A DNA stretch of 64,000 bases from assembly GCA_036785705.1 (NCBI GenBank), contig JAWUZG010000352.1, positions 186,001-250,000 of the forward strand, written 5' to 3'. Source of the DNA: Acanthornis magna (taxonomy: Eukaryota; Chordata; Aves; Passeriformes; Acanthizidae). Under the pieces are notes generated by a model. That model had not been told where the DNA came from. It made no database searches and worked only from the letters and a program-made list of their open reading frames with translations. This document shows, piece by piece, positions 12,056-23,689 of the stretch. Position numbers and translations under genes: made by a program. The first letter of the stretch is position 1; each line of letters starts with the position of its first letter.

Positions 12056-12800
12056 AGCGCGGGGATGGGATGGGATGGGATGGGATGGGGACAGGGATGG
12101 GGAGAGGGACAAGATGGGGATGGGGAGAAGATGGGGATGGGGATGGGGACAGGGACAGGATGGGGACAGGATGGGGATGGGATGGGGACAGGACAGGGTC
12201 AGCACAGGGATGGGGATGGGGAGGGGGACAGGGAGAAGATGGGGATGAGGATGGGGACAGGGACAGGATAGGGATGGGGACAGCATGGGGACAGGATGGG
12301 GATAGGATGGGGATGAGGATCGGGATGAGGTTAGGGACAGGGATGGGGACAGGAACAGGATGGGGATGGGGAGGGGGACAGGATGGGGATGGGGACAGGA
12401 TAGGGTCAGCACAGGGATGGGGACAGGGACGGGGACAGGATGGGGACAAGGATGGGGATGGGGACAAGATGGGGATGAGGATGGGGACAGGGACAGGATG
12501 GGGACAGGGACGGGGACAGGATGAGGATGGGGACAGGGATGGGGACAGGGACAGGATGCAGACAGGATGGGGATGAGGATGGGGACAGGATGGGGACAGG
12601 GACGGGGACAGGGATGGGGACAGGGACAGGGACAGGGACAGGGATGGAGACAGGATGGGGATGAGGATGGGGACAGGGACAGGGATGGGATGGGGACAGG
12701 GATGGGGACAGGATGGGGATAGGATGGGGACAGGATGTGGACAGGGACAGGGACAGGGACGGGATGGGATGGGATGGGATGGGATGGGATGGGGACAGGG
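12056..12800. repeat. G-rich hexamer-based array (GGGGATGGGGACAGGGACAG)
   Basis: Mixed GGGGAT and GGGACA hexamers. Runs of three and four G at short spacing give strong G-quadruplex potential on the plus strand. Confidence 0.95.
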
Positions 12801-12944
12801 CCCGAGTGCTGGGAGGCATTTGGGGTTTGGGGTTTGGGGTGTCTGGAGCTCTGTGTGTCCCCTGTGTGTCACTGTGTGGCCCCAGAGTGTCCCTGGCATG
12901 TCCCACTCTGCCAGGGCCCTGCTGGGATGGGACGTGGAGTGTGG

Positions 12945-13985
12945 AGGGGTGGGACACGTGGACCCTGATGGGATGGGACACGTGGATCCTGATGGGATGG
13001 GACACGTGGATCCTGGTGGGAGGGGACATGGAGACCCCAGTGGGGTGGGACAGAGCCCATTGGGATGGGACAGACCCCATTGGGATGGGACAGACCCCAC
13101 TGGGATGGGACAGACCCCATTGGGATGGGACAGACCCCATTGGGATGGGACAGACCCTGATGGGATGGGACAGACCCCATTGGGATGGGAGAGACCCTGA
13201 TGGGATGGGAGAGACCCTGATGGGATGGGAGAGACCCCAGTGGGGTGGGACAGACCCTATTGGGATGGGACAGACCCCATTGGGATGGGACAGACCCCAG
13301 TGGGGTGGGACAGACCCTGATGGGATGGGACAGACCCCACTGGGATGGGACAGACCCCATTGGGATGGGAGCAACCCCATTGGGGTGGGACAGACCCCAT
13401 TGGGGTGGGACAGACCCCGATAGGATGGGACATGTGGATTCTGGTGGGGCGGGACATGAAGACCCCTTTAGGATGGGACATATGGACTTTGGTGGGGTCA
13501 GACACGTGGATCCTTCTGGGATGGGATAGGGACTGTGGTGGAATGGGACACGCGGATTCTGGTGGGGTGGGACACACAGACCCTCATGGGATGGGACACG
13601 GAGACCCCATTGGGATGGGGAAAGACCCCGATGGGATGGGACAGACCCTGGCAGGATAGGACACGTGGATCTTGGTGGGATGGGACATGGAGACTCTGGT
13701 GGAATGGGACACACGGACCTTCATGGGATGGGACATGGAGACCCCAATGGGGTGGGACAAACCCTGGTGGGATGGGACAGACCCCATTGGGGTGGGACAG
13801 ACCCTGATGGGATGGGAGAGACCCCACTGGGATGGGACAGACCCTGATGGGATGGGAGAGACCCCACTGGGATGGGACAGACCCTGATGGGATGTGACAC
13901 ATGGATCCTGGTGGGATGGGACATGGAGACCCCAGTGGGATGGGACAAACCCTGGTGGGATGGGACATGGAGACCCCATGGGATG
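12945..13985. repeat. 20-bp minisatellite TGGGATGGGACAGACCCCAT
   Basis: About 50 units, regular between 13040 and 13420 and more diverged afterwards. Confidence 0.96.
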
Positions 13986-14099
13986 GCAGGAATGTCCCCG
14001 GATGGAACCAGATGGGATTTCCCCAGCCCAAACCATCCCCTGATTCCACCGCGGCTGCACATTTCGGGAGGGCACTGGGACCGTCCTGGTGGAGAGGGT

Positions 14100-15310
14100 G
14101 GGCTTGGGGTCACCCCAAATCCATTCCCAGCCTTGAAAGGGTGAGAGATTCCCAGCTTGGGGATTCCTGGGAATGGGGGGGATGGGCCTGAGGTGACCCC
14201 AAATCCAATTCCTGGCTTTGAAATGGTGCCGGATTCCCAATTTGGGCATTCCTGGGAATGGGGAGATGGGGTTGGGGTGACCCCAAATCCAATTCCCAGC
14301 CTTGAAACGGCACCAGATTCCCAATTTGGGAATTCCTGCTGAATTCTGGGAATGGGGAGATGGGATTGGGGTGACCCCAAATCCATTCCTGGCTTTAAAA
14401 GGCTGCCACATTCCCAGTTTGCTGAATTCTGGGAATGGGGAAATGGGGCTGAGCTGACCCCAAATCCATTCCCAGCCTTGAAATGGTGCCGGATTCCCAA
14501 TTTGGGAATTCCTGCTGAATTCTGGGAATGGGGAGATGGGGTTGGGGTGACCCCAAATTAAATTCCCAGCCTTGAAATGCTGCTGGTTTCCCAGTTCGGG
14601 AGTTCCTGCTGAATTCTGGGAATGTGGAGGATGGAGTCGGGGTGACCCCAAATGACAATCCTGGCTTTGAAATGGTGCCGGATTCCCAATTTGGGGATTT
14701 CTGGGAATGGGGAGATGGGGTTGTGGTGACCCCAAATCCAGCCCCCAGCTTAAAATCGTTCCGGATTCCCAATCTGAGGATTTTTGGGAATGGGGAGGTG
14801 GCATTAAGGTGACCCCAAATGAAAATCCCGGCTTTGAAACGGCGCCGGATTCCCAATTTGGGAATTCCTGCTGAATTCTGGGAATGGAGAGATGGGGTTG
14901 GGGTGACCCCCAATGACAATCCTGGCTTCGAAATGGTGCCGGATTCCCAATTTGGGGATTCCTGGGAATGGGGAAATGGGGTTGGGGTGACCCCAAATCC
15001 AATTCCCAGCCTTGAAATGGCACCAGATTCCCAGTTTGGGGATTTCTGGGAATGGGGAGATGGGGCTGAGCTGACCCCAAATCCATTCCCAGCTTTGAAA
15101 TGGTGCCGGATTCCCAATTTGGGGATTCCTGGGAATGGGGAGATGGCGTTGGGGTGACCCCAAATCCATTCCCAGCTTCAAAATGGTGCCGCATTCCCAA
15201 TTTGGGAATTCCTGGGAATGGGGAGATGGCGTTGGGGTGACCCCAAATCCAATTCCCAGCCTTGAAACGGCACCGGATTCCCAATTTGGGCATTCCTGCT
15301 GCATTCTGGG
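14100..15310. repeat. About 84-bp minisatellite
   Basis: About 13 units, each containing GGGTGACCCCAAATCCA, a CCAGCCTTGAAATGG block, GATTCCCAATTTGGG and CTGGGAATGGGGAGATGGGG. Some units carry an extra GAATTCCTGCT insert. Confidence 0.94.
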
Positions 15311-15844
15311 AACGAGGAGGACTCCCCCCGCACCCCCGGGCAGCTCCATCCCATTCCCTCCCCATCCTCCTCCTCCTCCTCTTTCCCCTTTCCCATCCCT
15401 TCCGCCACCTCCGGCCCAAATCGCCTCCCTCCCAGCTCATCTCAGAGCCCTCATTAGCGCCTAATTAACCAAATTCCAACAAAACCCCATCCTCCTCGTC
15501 CTCCCCAAATCCGGAATTCCAGCGAGCTGCGAACATCTCCAGGCGGAGCAGAGTTCACCCCGCGCCGAGCTCTGCCTCTCGCTCTCTCTCTCCCTTCTCT
15601 CCCTTCTCTCTCTCTCTCCGCGCTTTAATAGTTTAATAAAAATTAGCATAATTAACGAACATCTGTACGAGGCAGAGCGGCGCAATTTGGCACGGCGAAA
15701 CGAGGACTCGGAACATTATTGCCGCGAGTTTAATGTTGTTTTAATTCTTCCTGGCACCGCGCGGGGTGCGAATGGCGCCTCGGAGCCGCTCGGAAAAATT
15801 CTTTTTTTTTTTCTGTTTTTTTTTTTTTTTGCCCTTTTCCCCCT
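15311..15844. promoter_or_regulatory. Unique intronic island with clustered homeodomain sites
   Basis: Non-repetitive block. 15440-15480 holds CATTAGCGCCTAATTAACC. 15620-15665 holds TTTAATAGTTTAATAAAAATTAGCATAATTAACG split over adjacent motifs. 15710-15745 holds ATTATTGCCGCGAGTTTAATG and TTTTAATTC. The density of TAAT cores in otherwise GC-rich DNA suggests a developmental enhancer, possibly of the neighbouring HOXB landscape (inference). The right end is poly-T. Confidence 0.5.
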
Positions 15845-17935
15845 CGGATCCTGAGATTTTCATCGGTGATGAGAGATCTCGGGATTTTCAGCAGGAAATG
15901 TTTGAAATTTGGGATTGCCCGCGGGGGATGAGTGGGGTGGCCGAGGGTTTTTAGGGCTTTTTTTTTTTTTTTTCCCTAAATGATGAGCGATCCAGGGATT
16001 TTCATCAAGGCAGGAGTGATTTTAAATTCGGAATTTCCCGAGGGTGGCCGAGGGTTTTTAGGGCTTTTTTCCCTCCCTTTGGATGATTTTCCTCAGGGCA
16101 CAAAAGATTTTAAATTCAGAATTTCCCGGGGGTGGCCGAGGCTTTTCAGGGCATTTTTTTCCCTAAATGATGAGCGATTCAGGGATTTTCATCAGGGCAG
16201 GAGTGATTTTAAATTCAGAATTTCCCGGGGATGGCCGAGGGTTTTTAGGGCTTTTTTTCCCTCCCTTTGGATGATGAGCGATCCTGGGATTTTCATCAGG
16301 AATGATTTTAAATTCGGAATTGCCCGAGGGTGGCCGAGGCTTTTCAGGGCATTTTTTTCCCCTAAATGATGAGCGATCCAGGGATTTTCATCAGGGCAGG
16401 AATTTCATCAGGGCAGGAGTGATTTTAAATTCGGAATTTCTCGAGGGTGGCCGAGGGTTTTTAGGGCTTTTTTTTTTTTTTTTCCCTAAATGATGAGCGA
16501 TCCTGGGATTTTCATCAGGAATGATTTTAAATTCAGAATTTCCCGAGGGTGGCCGAGGGTTTTTAGGACTTTTTTTCTCCCTAAATGATGAGCGATCCAG
16601 GGATTTTCATCAGGACACGAATGATTTTAAATTCGGAATTGCCCAGGGGTGGCCGAGGGCTTTTAGGGCTTTTTTTTTTTCCCTAAATGATGAGCGATCC
16701 AGGGATTTTCATCAGGGCAGGAATTTCATCAGGGCACAAAAGATTTTAAATTCAGAATTTCCCGAGGGTGGCCGAGGGTTTTTAGGGTTTTTTTTTTTCC
16801 CTAAATGATGAGCGATCCCGGGATTTTCATCAGGACAGGAGTGATTTTAAATTCAGAATTTCCCGAGGGTGGCCGAGGGCTTTTAGGGCATTTTTTTCTC
16901 TAAATGATCAGCGATCCAGGGATTTTCCTCAGGGCACGAAAGATTTTAAATTCGGAATTGCCCGGGGGCGGCCGAGGGTTTTTAGGGCTTTTTTTCCCTC
17001 CCTTTGGATGATGACAGATCCAGGGATTTTCATCAGGAAAGATTTTAAATTCAGAACTTCCCGGGGGTGGCCGAGGGCTTTTAGGGCATTTTTTTTCCCT
17101 AAATGATGAGAGATCCCGGGATTTTCATCAGGGCAGGAGTGATTTTAAATTCAGAATTTCCCGGGGATGGCCGAGGGTTTTTAGGGCTTTTTTTCCCTCG
17201 CTTTGGATGATTTTCATCAGGGCAGGAATAATTTTAAATTCAGAATTGCCCGAGGGTGGCCGAGGCTTTTCAGGGCATTTTTTTTCCCTAAATGATGAGC
17301 GATTCAGGGATTTTCCTCAGGACACGAATGATTTTAAATTCGGAATTGCCCAGGGGTGGCCGAGGGCTTTTAGGGCTTTTTTTCTCCCTAAATGATGAGC
17401 GATCCAGGGATTTTCATCAGGGCAGGAATTTCATCAGGGCACAAAAGATTTTAAATTCGGAATTTCCCGGGGGCGGCCGAGGTGTGATTTTTAGGGAGAG
17501 ATCCCGGGATTTTCATCAGGAATTATTTTAAATTCGGAATTTCCCGGGGGTGGCTGAGGGATTTTAGGGAGAGGTCCCGGGATTTTCATCAGCAAATATT
17601 TTAAATTCAGAATTTCCCGGGGGCGACCGAGGGTTTTTGGGGAGAGATCCCGGGATTTTCATCAGGGCAGGAAAGATTTGAAATTCAGAATTTCCCGGGG
17701 GCGGCCGAGGTGTGATTTTTAGGGAGAGATCCCGGGATTTTCATCAAGAATTATCTGAAATTCAGAATTTCCCGGGGGCGGCCGAGGGTTTTTAGGGAGA
17801 GATCCCGGGATTTTCATCAAGAATTATCTGAAATTCAGAATTTCCCGAGGGTGACCGAGGGTTTTTGGGGAGAGATCCCAGGATTTTCATCAAGAATTAT
17901 TTTAAATTCAGAATTTCCCGGGGGCGGCCGAGGCG
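15845..17935. repeat. About 75-110-bp minisatellite
   Basis: About 20 units, each with GAGCGATCCAGGGATTTTCA, GATTTTAAATTCGGAATTTC and GGTGGCCGAGGGTTTTTAGG. The unit shortens to about 75 bp after 17450. Confidence 0.95.
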
Positions 17936-18289
17936 CGGCTCATCCCGAGAGTTTTTTTAGGATGCGGCGAATAAAATCAGATTTTTTTCCCCTCTCCGGG
18001 AATGGGATGGCCCCATCCCCGTCTGTCTGTCTGTCTGTCTGTCTGTCCTCTTCTCCCGATTTTTTTTTTTCCCCCCACTCGGAAATTCGGGATGAGCTCG
18101 GGGACATCGGGAATGTCCCCCAGGCAGGAATTCCCGGGGATGGAATGGCATTTAACACCGAATTTAAAGCGAAAATCGCCTCTTTCGGGGACGAATTTCC
18201 TCAATTCTTCCTCTGGAGGGAGGGAAGTTTTGGTGGAGGAAAAAAAAAAAAATCACGGGGAAATTTGGGAAAGGGATAAATATTCCAGG
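17936..18289. other. Unique intronic island with a short (CTGT)n tract
   Basis: (GTCT)n microsatellite at about 18020-18048. The rest is unique and no exon is recognised. Confidence 0.5.
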
Positions 18290-18730
18290 CGGGGTATTTT
18301 TTGTGGGATTTGGGGTATTTTCTGTGGGATATTTCTTCTGTGGGATTTGGGGTATTTTCTGTGGGATTTTGGGATTTTTTTGGGTGGGATTTGGGGTATT
18401 TTCTGTGAGATTTGGGGTATTTCTGTGAGATCTGGGGTATTTCCTGTGGGATTTGGGGTATTTTCGGTGGGATTTCGGATATTTTCTGTGAGATTTGGGG
18501 CATTTCCTCTGAGATTTGGGGTATTTTCTGTAGGATTTTGGGTATTTTCTGTAGGATTTAGGGTATATTCTGTGAGATTTGGGGTATATTCTGTGAGATT
18601 TGGGGTATTTCCTGTGAGATTTGGGCTATTTTCTGTAGGATTTGGGGTATATTCTGTGAGATTTGGGGTATATTTTTTGTGGGATTTTGGGTATTTCTGT
18701 GGGATTTGGGGTATTTCCTGTGAGATGATG
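18290..18730. repeat. 21-bp minisatellite (GTGGGATTTGGGGTATTTTC)
   Basis: About 21 units. The same motif reappears interspersed in the array at 20.75-22.06 kb on the other side of the SKAP1 exon. Confidence 0.94.
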
Positions 18731-18749
18731 GGGCTGGGGAGGCAAAGGG

Positions 18750-20560
18750 GCCCTGCCCCCATTATTTCTCGCCCCCATTATTCCTGCCCCCATTATTCCT
18801 GCCCCCATTATTTCTCGCCCCCATTATTCCTGCCCCCATTATTTCCCACCCCCGTTATTTCTGCCCCCATTACTCCTGCCCCCATTATTTCTCGCCCCCA
18901 TTATTTCCCACCCCCATTATTTCTGCCCCCATTATTTCTGCCCCCATTATTTCCCACCCCCGTTATTTCTGCCCCCATTACTCCTGCCCCCATTATTTCT
19001 CACCCCCATTATTTCCCACCCCCATTATTTCTGCCCCCATTATTTCCCACCCCCTTTTCTTGCCCCCATTATTCCCTGCCCCCATTATTTCCCACCCCCA
19101 TTATTCCTGCCCCCATTATTCCTGCCCCCATTACTCCTGCCCCCATTATTCCTGCCCCCATTATTTCCCACCCCCATTATTTCTGCCCCCATTATTTCCG
19201 CCCCCATTATTTCCCGCCCCCATTATTTCCCACCCCGATTATTTCCTGCCCCCATTATTCCTGCCCCCATTATTTCTGCCCCCATTATTTCCCGCCCCCA
19301 TTATTTCCCACCCCCATTATTTCTCGCCCCCATTATTTCCCACCCCCATTATTTCCTGCCCCCATTATTTCCTGCTCCCATTATTTCTCACCCCCATAAT
19401 TTCTCACCCCCATTATTTCTGCCCCCATTATTTCTCACCCCCATTATTCCTGCCCCCATTATTTCTTCCCCCATTATTCCTGCCCCCATTATTCCTGCCC
19501 CCATTATTTCCTGCCCCCATTATTTCCTGCCCCCATTATTCCTGCCCCCATTATTTCCCACCCCCATTACTCCTGCCCCCATTATTCCTGCCCCCATTAT
19601 TCCTGCCCCCATTATTCCTGCCCCCATTATTTCCTGCCCCCATTATTTCCTGCCCCCATTATTCCTGCCCCCATTATTTCCCACCCCCATTACTCCTGCC
19701 CCCATTATTCCTGCCCCCATTATTCCTGCCCCCATTATTTCTGCCCCCATTGTTTCCCACCCCGATTATTTCTTGCCCCCATTATTCCTCACCCCCATTA
19801 TTTCCTGCCCCCATTATTCCTGCCCCCATTATTCCTCACCCCCATTATTTCCTGCCCCCATTATTTCCCACCCCCATTATTCCTGCCCCCGTTATTTCCC
19901 GCTCCCATTATTTCCCACCCCCATTATTCCCGCCCCCATTATTTCCCACCACCATTATTTCTCACCCCCATTATTCCTGCCCCCATTACTCCTGCCCCCA
20001 TTATTCCTGCCCCCATTATTTCTCACCCCCATTATTCCCGCCCCCATTATTTCCCACCACCATTATTTCCCACCCCCATTATTTCCTGCCCCCATTATTT
20101 CCTGCCCCCATTATTTCTGCCCCCATTATTTCCTGCCCCCATTATTTCTCACCCCCATTATTTCTGCCCCCATTATTTCTCACCCCCATTATTCCTGCCC
20201 CCATTATTTCTCACCCCCATTATTCCTGCCCCCATTATTCCTGCCCCCATTTTTTCCTGCCCCCATTATTTCTGCCCCCATTGTTTCCCACCCCGATTAT
20301 TTCTTGCCCCCATTATTCCTCACCCCCATTATTCCTCACCCCCATTATTTCCTGCCCCCATTATTCCTGCCCCCATTATTTCTCACCCCCATTATTCCTC
20401 ACCCCCATTATTCCTGCCCCCATTATTTCTCACCCCCATTATTTCCCGCCCCCATTATTTCCTGCCCCCATTATTCCTGCCCCCATTATTTCCCACCCCC
20501 ATTATTCCTGCCCCCATTATTTCTGCCCCCATTATTCCTGCCCCCATTATTCCTGCCCCC
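18750..20560. repeat. 16-bp pyrimidine-rich minisatellite CCCCCATTATTTCCTG, ending at the SKAP1 acceptor
   Basis: About 112 units of 15-17 bp. No AG dinucleotide occurs in the array on the plus strand until the AG at 20561-20562 that serves as the 3' splice site of the SKAP1 terminal exon. Confidence 0.97.
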
Positions 20561-20562
20561 AG

Positions 20563-20664
20563 GAGTACCCCGGGCACGGCTGGTGGGTCGCGGAGCTCCG
20601 CGAGCAGATCGGGATCGTCCCTCGGGAATTCCTCGCTCCTGCCTTCGACCTGGAGGAGCCCTGA
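20563..20664 (+). CDS. SKAP1: SKAP1 terminal coding exon, C-terminal half of the SH3 domain
   Basis: The exon encodes 33 residues and a TGA stop (20662-20664). It opens E-Y-P-G-H-G-W-W-V-A-E-L and continues with I-G-I-V-P-R-E-F-L, then A-F-D-L-E-E-P. The paired tryptophans and the G-I-V-P-R-E-F block are the ligand-groove Trp and the final beta-strand/3-10 region of an SH3 domain. The pattern G-W-W-V-x-E-L ... G-I-V-P-(K/R)-(D/E)-(Y/F)-L ... A-F-(E/D) matches the SKAP1 C-terminus better than SKAP2, which ends differently. The acceptor is CCCCCAG at 20556-20562, supplied by the last unit of the adjacent CCCCCATTATTCCTG array. The exon enters in phase 0 with GAG. A donor-like G|GTGAGC follows the stop directly at 20665, so a further noncoding 3' UTR exon is possible. 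The first half of the SH3 domain must lie in an upstream exon outside the window. SKAP2 is the main alternative, and synteny argues against it. Confidence 0.88.
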   Translation, partial: EYPGHGWWVAELREQIGIVPREFLAPAFDLEEP

Positions 20665-20745
20665 GGTGAGCGGCGGCCAAAACCTGAGGGCTTTGGGCTT
20701 TGGGGTTTGGGGACGAGGATCTGTCCCCGGGGTGTCCCCCGTTCC

Positions 20746-22065
20746 CAAATCCAGGTGTTCCCCCCATTCCCAAATCAGTTTTATTCCCCCATTCCCAAAT
20801 CCGTTTTTTCCCCCGTTCCCAAATCAGGTGTTTTCCCCATTCCCAAATCCGTTTTTTCCCCATTCCCAAATCCATTTTTCCCCCCATTCCCAAATCCACG
20901 TGTTTCTCCATTCCCAAATCCATTTCTTTTCCCCCCCATTCCCAAATCCAGGAGCTTCCCCCTCCCCAAATCCAGGTGGGATTTGGGGTATTTTCTGTGG
21001 GATTTGGCGTTCCCCTCTCCAAATCCAGGTGTTTCCCCATTCCCAAATCCGTTTTTTCCCCCATTCCCAAATCCATATGCTTGTTTTTCCCCATTCCCAA
21101 ATCCAGGAGTTCCCCCATTCCCAAATCCACTTTTTTCCCCCATTCCCAAATCCAGGAGCTTCCCCCTCCCCAAATCTAGGTGGGATTTGGGTATTTTCTG
21201 TGGGATTTGGCGTTTCCCTCTCCCCAAATCCAGGTGTTTCTCCATTCCCAAATCCATTTTTTCCCCATTCCCAAATCCAGGTGTTACCCCCATTCCCAAA
21301 TCCAGGAGTTCCCCCATTCCCAAATCCAGGTGTTTTCCCCATTCCCAAATCCATTTTATTCCCCCATTCCCAAATCCAGGAGTTTCCCCATTCCCAAATC
21401 CATTTCTTTTCCCCCCGTTCCCAAATCCAGGAGCTTCCCCCTCCCCAAATCCAGGTGGGATTTGGGGTATTTTCTGTGGGATTTGGCGTTCCCCTCTCCA
21501 AATCCAGGTGTTTTCCCCATTCCCAAGTCCGTTTTTTCCCCCATTCCCAAATCCATGTGTTTGTTTTTCCCCATTCCCAAATCCAGGAGTTTCCCCATTC
21601 CCAAATCCATTTCTTTTCCCCCCGTTCCCAAATCCAGGAGCTTCCCCCTCCCCAAATCCAGGTGGGATTTGGGGTATTTTCTGTGGGATTTGGCGTTCCC
21701 CTCTCCCCAAATCAATTTTTTTCCCCCCATTCCCAAATCCATGTGTTTGTTTTTCCCCATTCCCAAATCCAGGAGTTCCCCCATTCTCAAATCCTGGTGT
21801 TTTCCCTATTCCCAAATCCATTTCTTTTCCCCCCATTCCCAAATCCGTTTTTCCCCCCATTCCCAAATCTGGTTTTTTCCCCCTCCGCAAATCCAGGTGT
21901 TTGTTTTCCCCCTCCCCAAACACAGGTGGGATTTGGGGTATTTTCTTTGGGATTTGGGGTATTTTCTGTGGGATTTGGGGTATTTCCTGTGGGGTTTGGC
22001 CTTTCCCCCATCCCCAAATCCAGGTTTTTCTCCCGTTCCCAAATCCAGGTGTGTCTCCCTCCCTG
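20746..22065. repeat. About 22-bp minisatellite (CCCATTCCCAAATCCAGG) with interspersed GGGATTTGGGGTATTTTC blocks
   Basis: CCATTCCCAAATCC units are interrupted by GGTGGGATTTGGGGTATTTT blocks near 20976, 21180, 21456, 21661 and 21926, giving a higher-order pattern. It would lie in the SKAP1 3' UTR if the AATAAA at 22127 is used. Confidence 0.94.
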
Positions 22066-22126
22066 GCCACGCTGCGATCCCGGCGACAGAGGAGACCCTC
22101 GGGCAAAACCCCACAAAAAACCCCAC

Positions 22127-22144
22127 AATAAAACCCAAAATAAA
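22127..22144 (+). promoter_or_regulatory. SKAP1: Candidate SKAP1 poly(A) signals (two AATAAA)
   Basis: AATAAA hexamers occur at 22127-22132 and 22139-22144, about 1.46 kb after the SKAP1 stop. They sit at the end of a minisatellite and are followed within 40-50 bp by a G/T-rich stretch (ACTTTGTGGCGGGGCTGG, from about 22177) that could act as the downstream element. They are the first sense-strand canonical signals I see after the stop. The assignment is inferred from position only. Confidence 0.5.
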
Positions 22145-22195
22145 TCTCATTTTCCTCCCCAATTTTGGCTGCTCCAGACTTTGTGGCGGGGCTGG

Positions 22196-22530
22196 GGCCG
22201 GGAATGGCCGAGAATGGCCGAGAGTGGCCGAGAATGGCCGAGAATGGCCGAGAGTGGCCGAGAATGGCCGAGAATGGCCGAGAGTAACCGAGGATGGCCG
22301 AGAATGGCCGGGAATGGACGAGAATGGCCGAGGATGGCCGAGAGTGGCCGGGGATGGCCGGGAATAGCCGAGAATAGCCGGGAATTGCCGGGGATGGACG
22401 AGAATGGCCGGAAATGGCCGAGAGTGCCCGAAAGTGGCCGAGAATGGCCGGGGATGACCGGGAATGGCCGAAAGTGGCCGGGGATGGCCTGGAATAGCCG
22501 GAAAGGCCCGGGGGTGGCCGGGAATGGCAT
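22196..22530. repeat. 10-bp minisatellite (GCCGAGAATG)
   Basis: About 33 units of GCCGAGAATG/GCCGGGAATG. Confidence 0.95.
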
Positions 22531-22720
22531 CGTCCTCCTAATTTTCCTGATTTTCCTCCTTTTTTCCCTGCTTTTCCTGCTGTCCCTGCGCTCCTCTCCC
22601 GCGGAAGCGCCGCTAGATGGTGGTAGGGCCCTGCCGGCTGCGGCCGAGCCGGGCCCGGGCCCCAAATTCCCCCCGGGAGCCCCCGAGCCCCGCGGCCGCT
22701 GGGAAGGGACTGGAGAGGGG
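22531..22720. other. Unique GC-rich spacer with a CTCF-like site
   Basis: CGCCGCTAGATGGTGGTAGG near 22609-22626 resembles a CTCF core of the CC-x-C-T-A-G-A-T-G-G type but lacks the usual GC after the GG. Low confidence. Confidence 0.3.
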
Positions 22721-23645
22721 CAGGAATGGGGCAGGAATGGAGCTGGAATGGAGCTGGAATTGAGCTGGAATTGAGCTAGGAAAGGGGCAGGAATGGGGCA
22801 GGAATGGGGCAGGAATGGAGCTGGAATTGAGCTGGAATTGAGCTGGAATTGAGGTGGAATCGAGCTAGGAAAGGGGCAGGAATGGGGCAGGAATGGAGCA
22901 GGAATGGGGCAGGAATGGGGCAGGAAAGGGGCAGGAATGGGCCAGGAATGGAGCAGGAATGGAGCTGGAAAGGGGCAGGAATGGGGCAGGAAAGGGGCAG
23001 GAATGGGGCAGGAATGGGGCAGGAATGGAGCTGGAATTGAGCTAGAAAAGGGCAGGAATGGAGCAGGAATGGGGCAGGAATGGGACAGGAATGGGACAGG
23101 AAAGGGGCAGGAATGGGGCAGGAATGGAGCAGGAATGGAGCTGGAATGGAGCAGGAATTGAGCTGGAAAAGGGCAGGAAAGGGGCAGGAATGGGCCAGGA
23201 ATGGAGCAGGAATGGGGCAGGAATGGGCCAGGAATGGAGCAGGAATGGGGCAGGAATGGAGCAGGAATGGGGCAGGAATGGAGCAGGAATGGGGCAGGAA
23301 TGGGCCAGGAATGGAGCAGGAATGGGGCAGGAATGGAGCAGGAATGGGGCAGGAATGGAGCAGGAATGGAGCAGGAATGGAGCTGGAATGGGGCAGGAAT
23401 GGGGCAGGGATGGAGCTGGAATGGGACAGGAATGGGGCAGGAATGGGGCAGGGATGGAGCTGGAATGGGACAGGAATGGGGCAGGAATGGGACAGGAATG
23501 GAGCTGGAATGGGACAGGAATGGGACAGGAATGGAGCTGGAATGGGACAGGAATGGAGCTGGAATGGGACAGGAATGGGGCAGGAATGGGGCAGGAATGG
23601 AGCTGGAATTGAGCTGGAATGGAGCAGGAATGGAGCAGGAGGGGA
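22720..23645. repeat. 11-bp minisatellite (AATGGGGCAGG)
   Basis: About 84 units, with AATGGAGCTGG and AATGGGACAGG variants. Each holds a GGAATG core. Confidence 0.96.
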
Positions 23646-23689
23646 TTGGAAAGGGGCAGGAATCCATGGGGATTCCGTGGGCGGATCCG

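Larger units (their letters stand above)
1..22144 (+). other. SKAP1: SKAP1 locus, 3' end (intron, terminal exon, candidate 3' UTR)
   Basis: Gene-level entry. Only the last coding exon (20563-20664) is recognisable. Everything to its left in the window is presumed intron, since I found no other stretch resembling the SKAP1 PH domain or the front half of its SH3 domain on the plus strand. SKAP1 (SKAP55) is a T-cell adaptor that couples the T-cell receptor to integrin activation through its SH3 partner ADAP/FYB1, and it is a very long gene in mammals, so a 20-kb intron is unsurprising. The neighbouring SNX11 and CBX1 support the assignment by synteny. The 3' end is inferred from two AATAAA hexamers near 22.13 kb. 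Confidence 0.7.

Noticed and set aside
1..20560. Search for upstream SKAP1 exons (PH domain, first half of SH3)
   Set aside because: No unique island translates to a PH or SH3 signature with acceptable splice sites. The interval is treated as intron.
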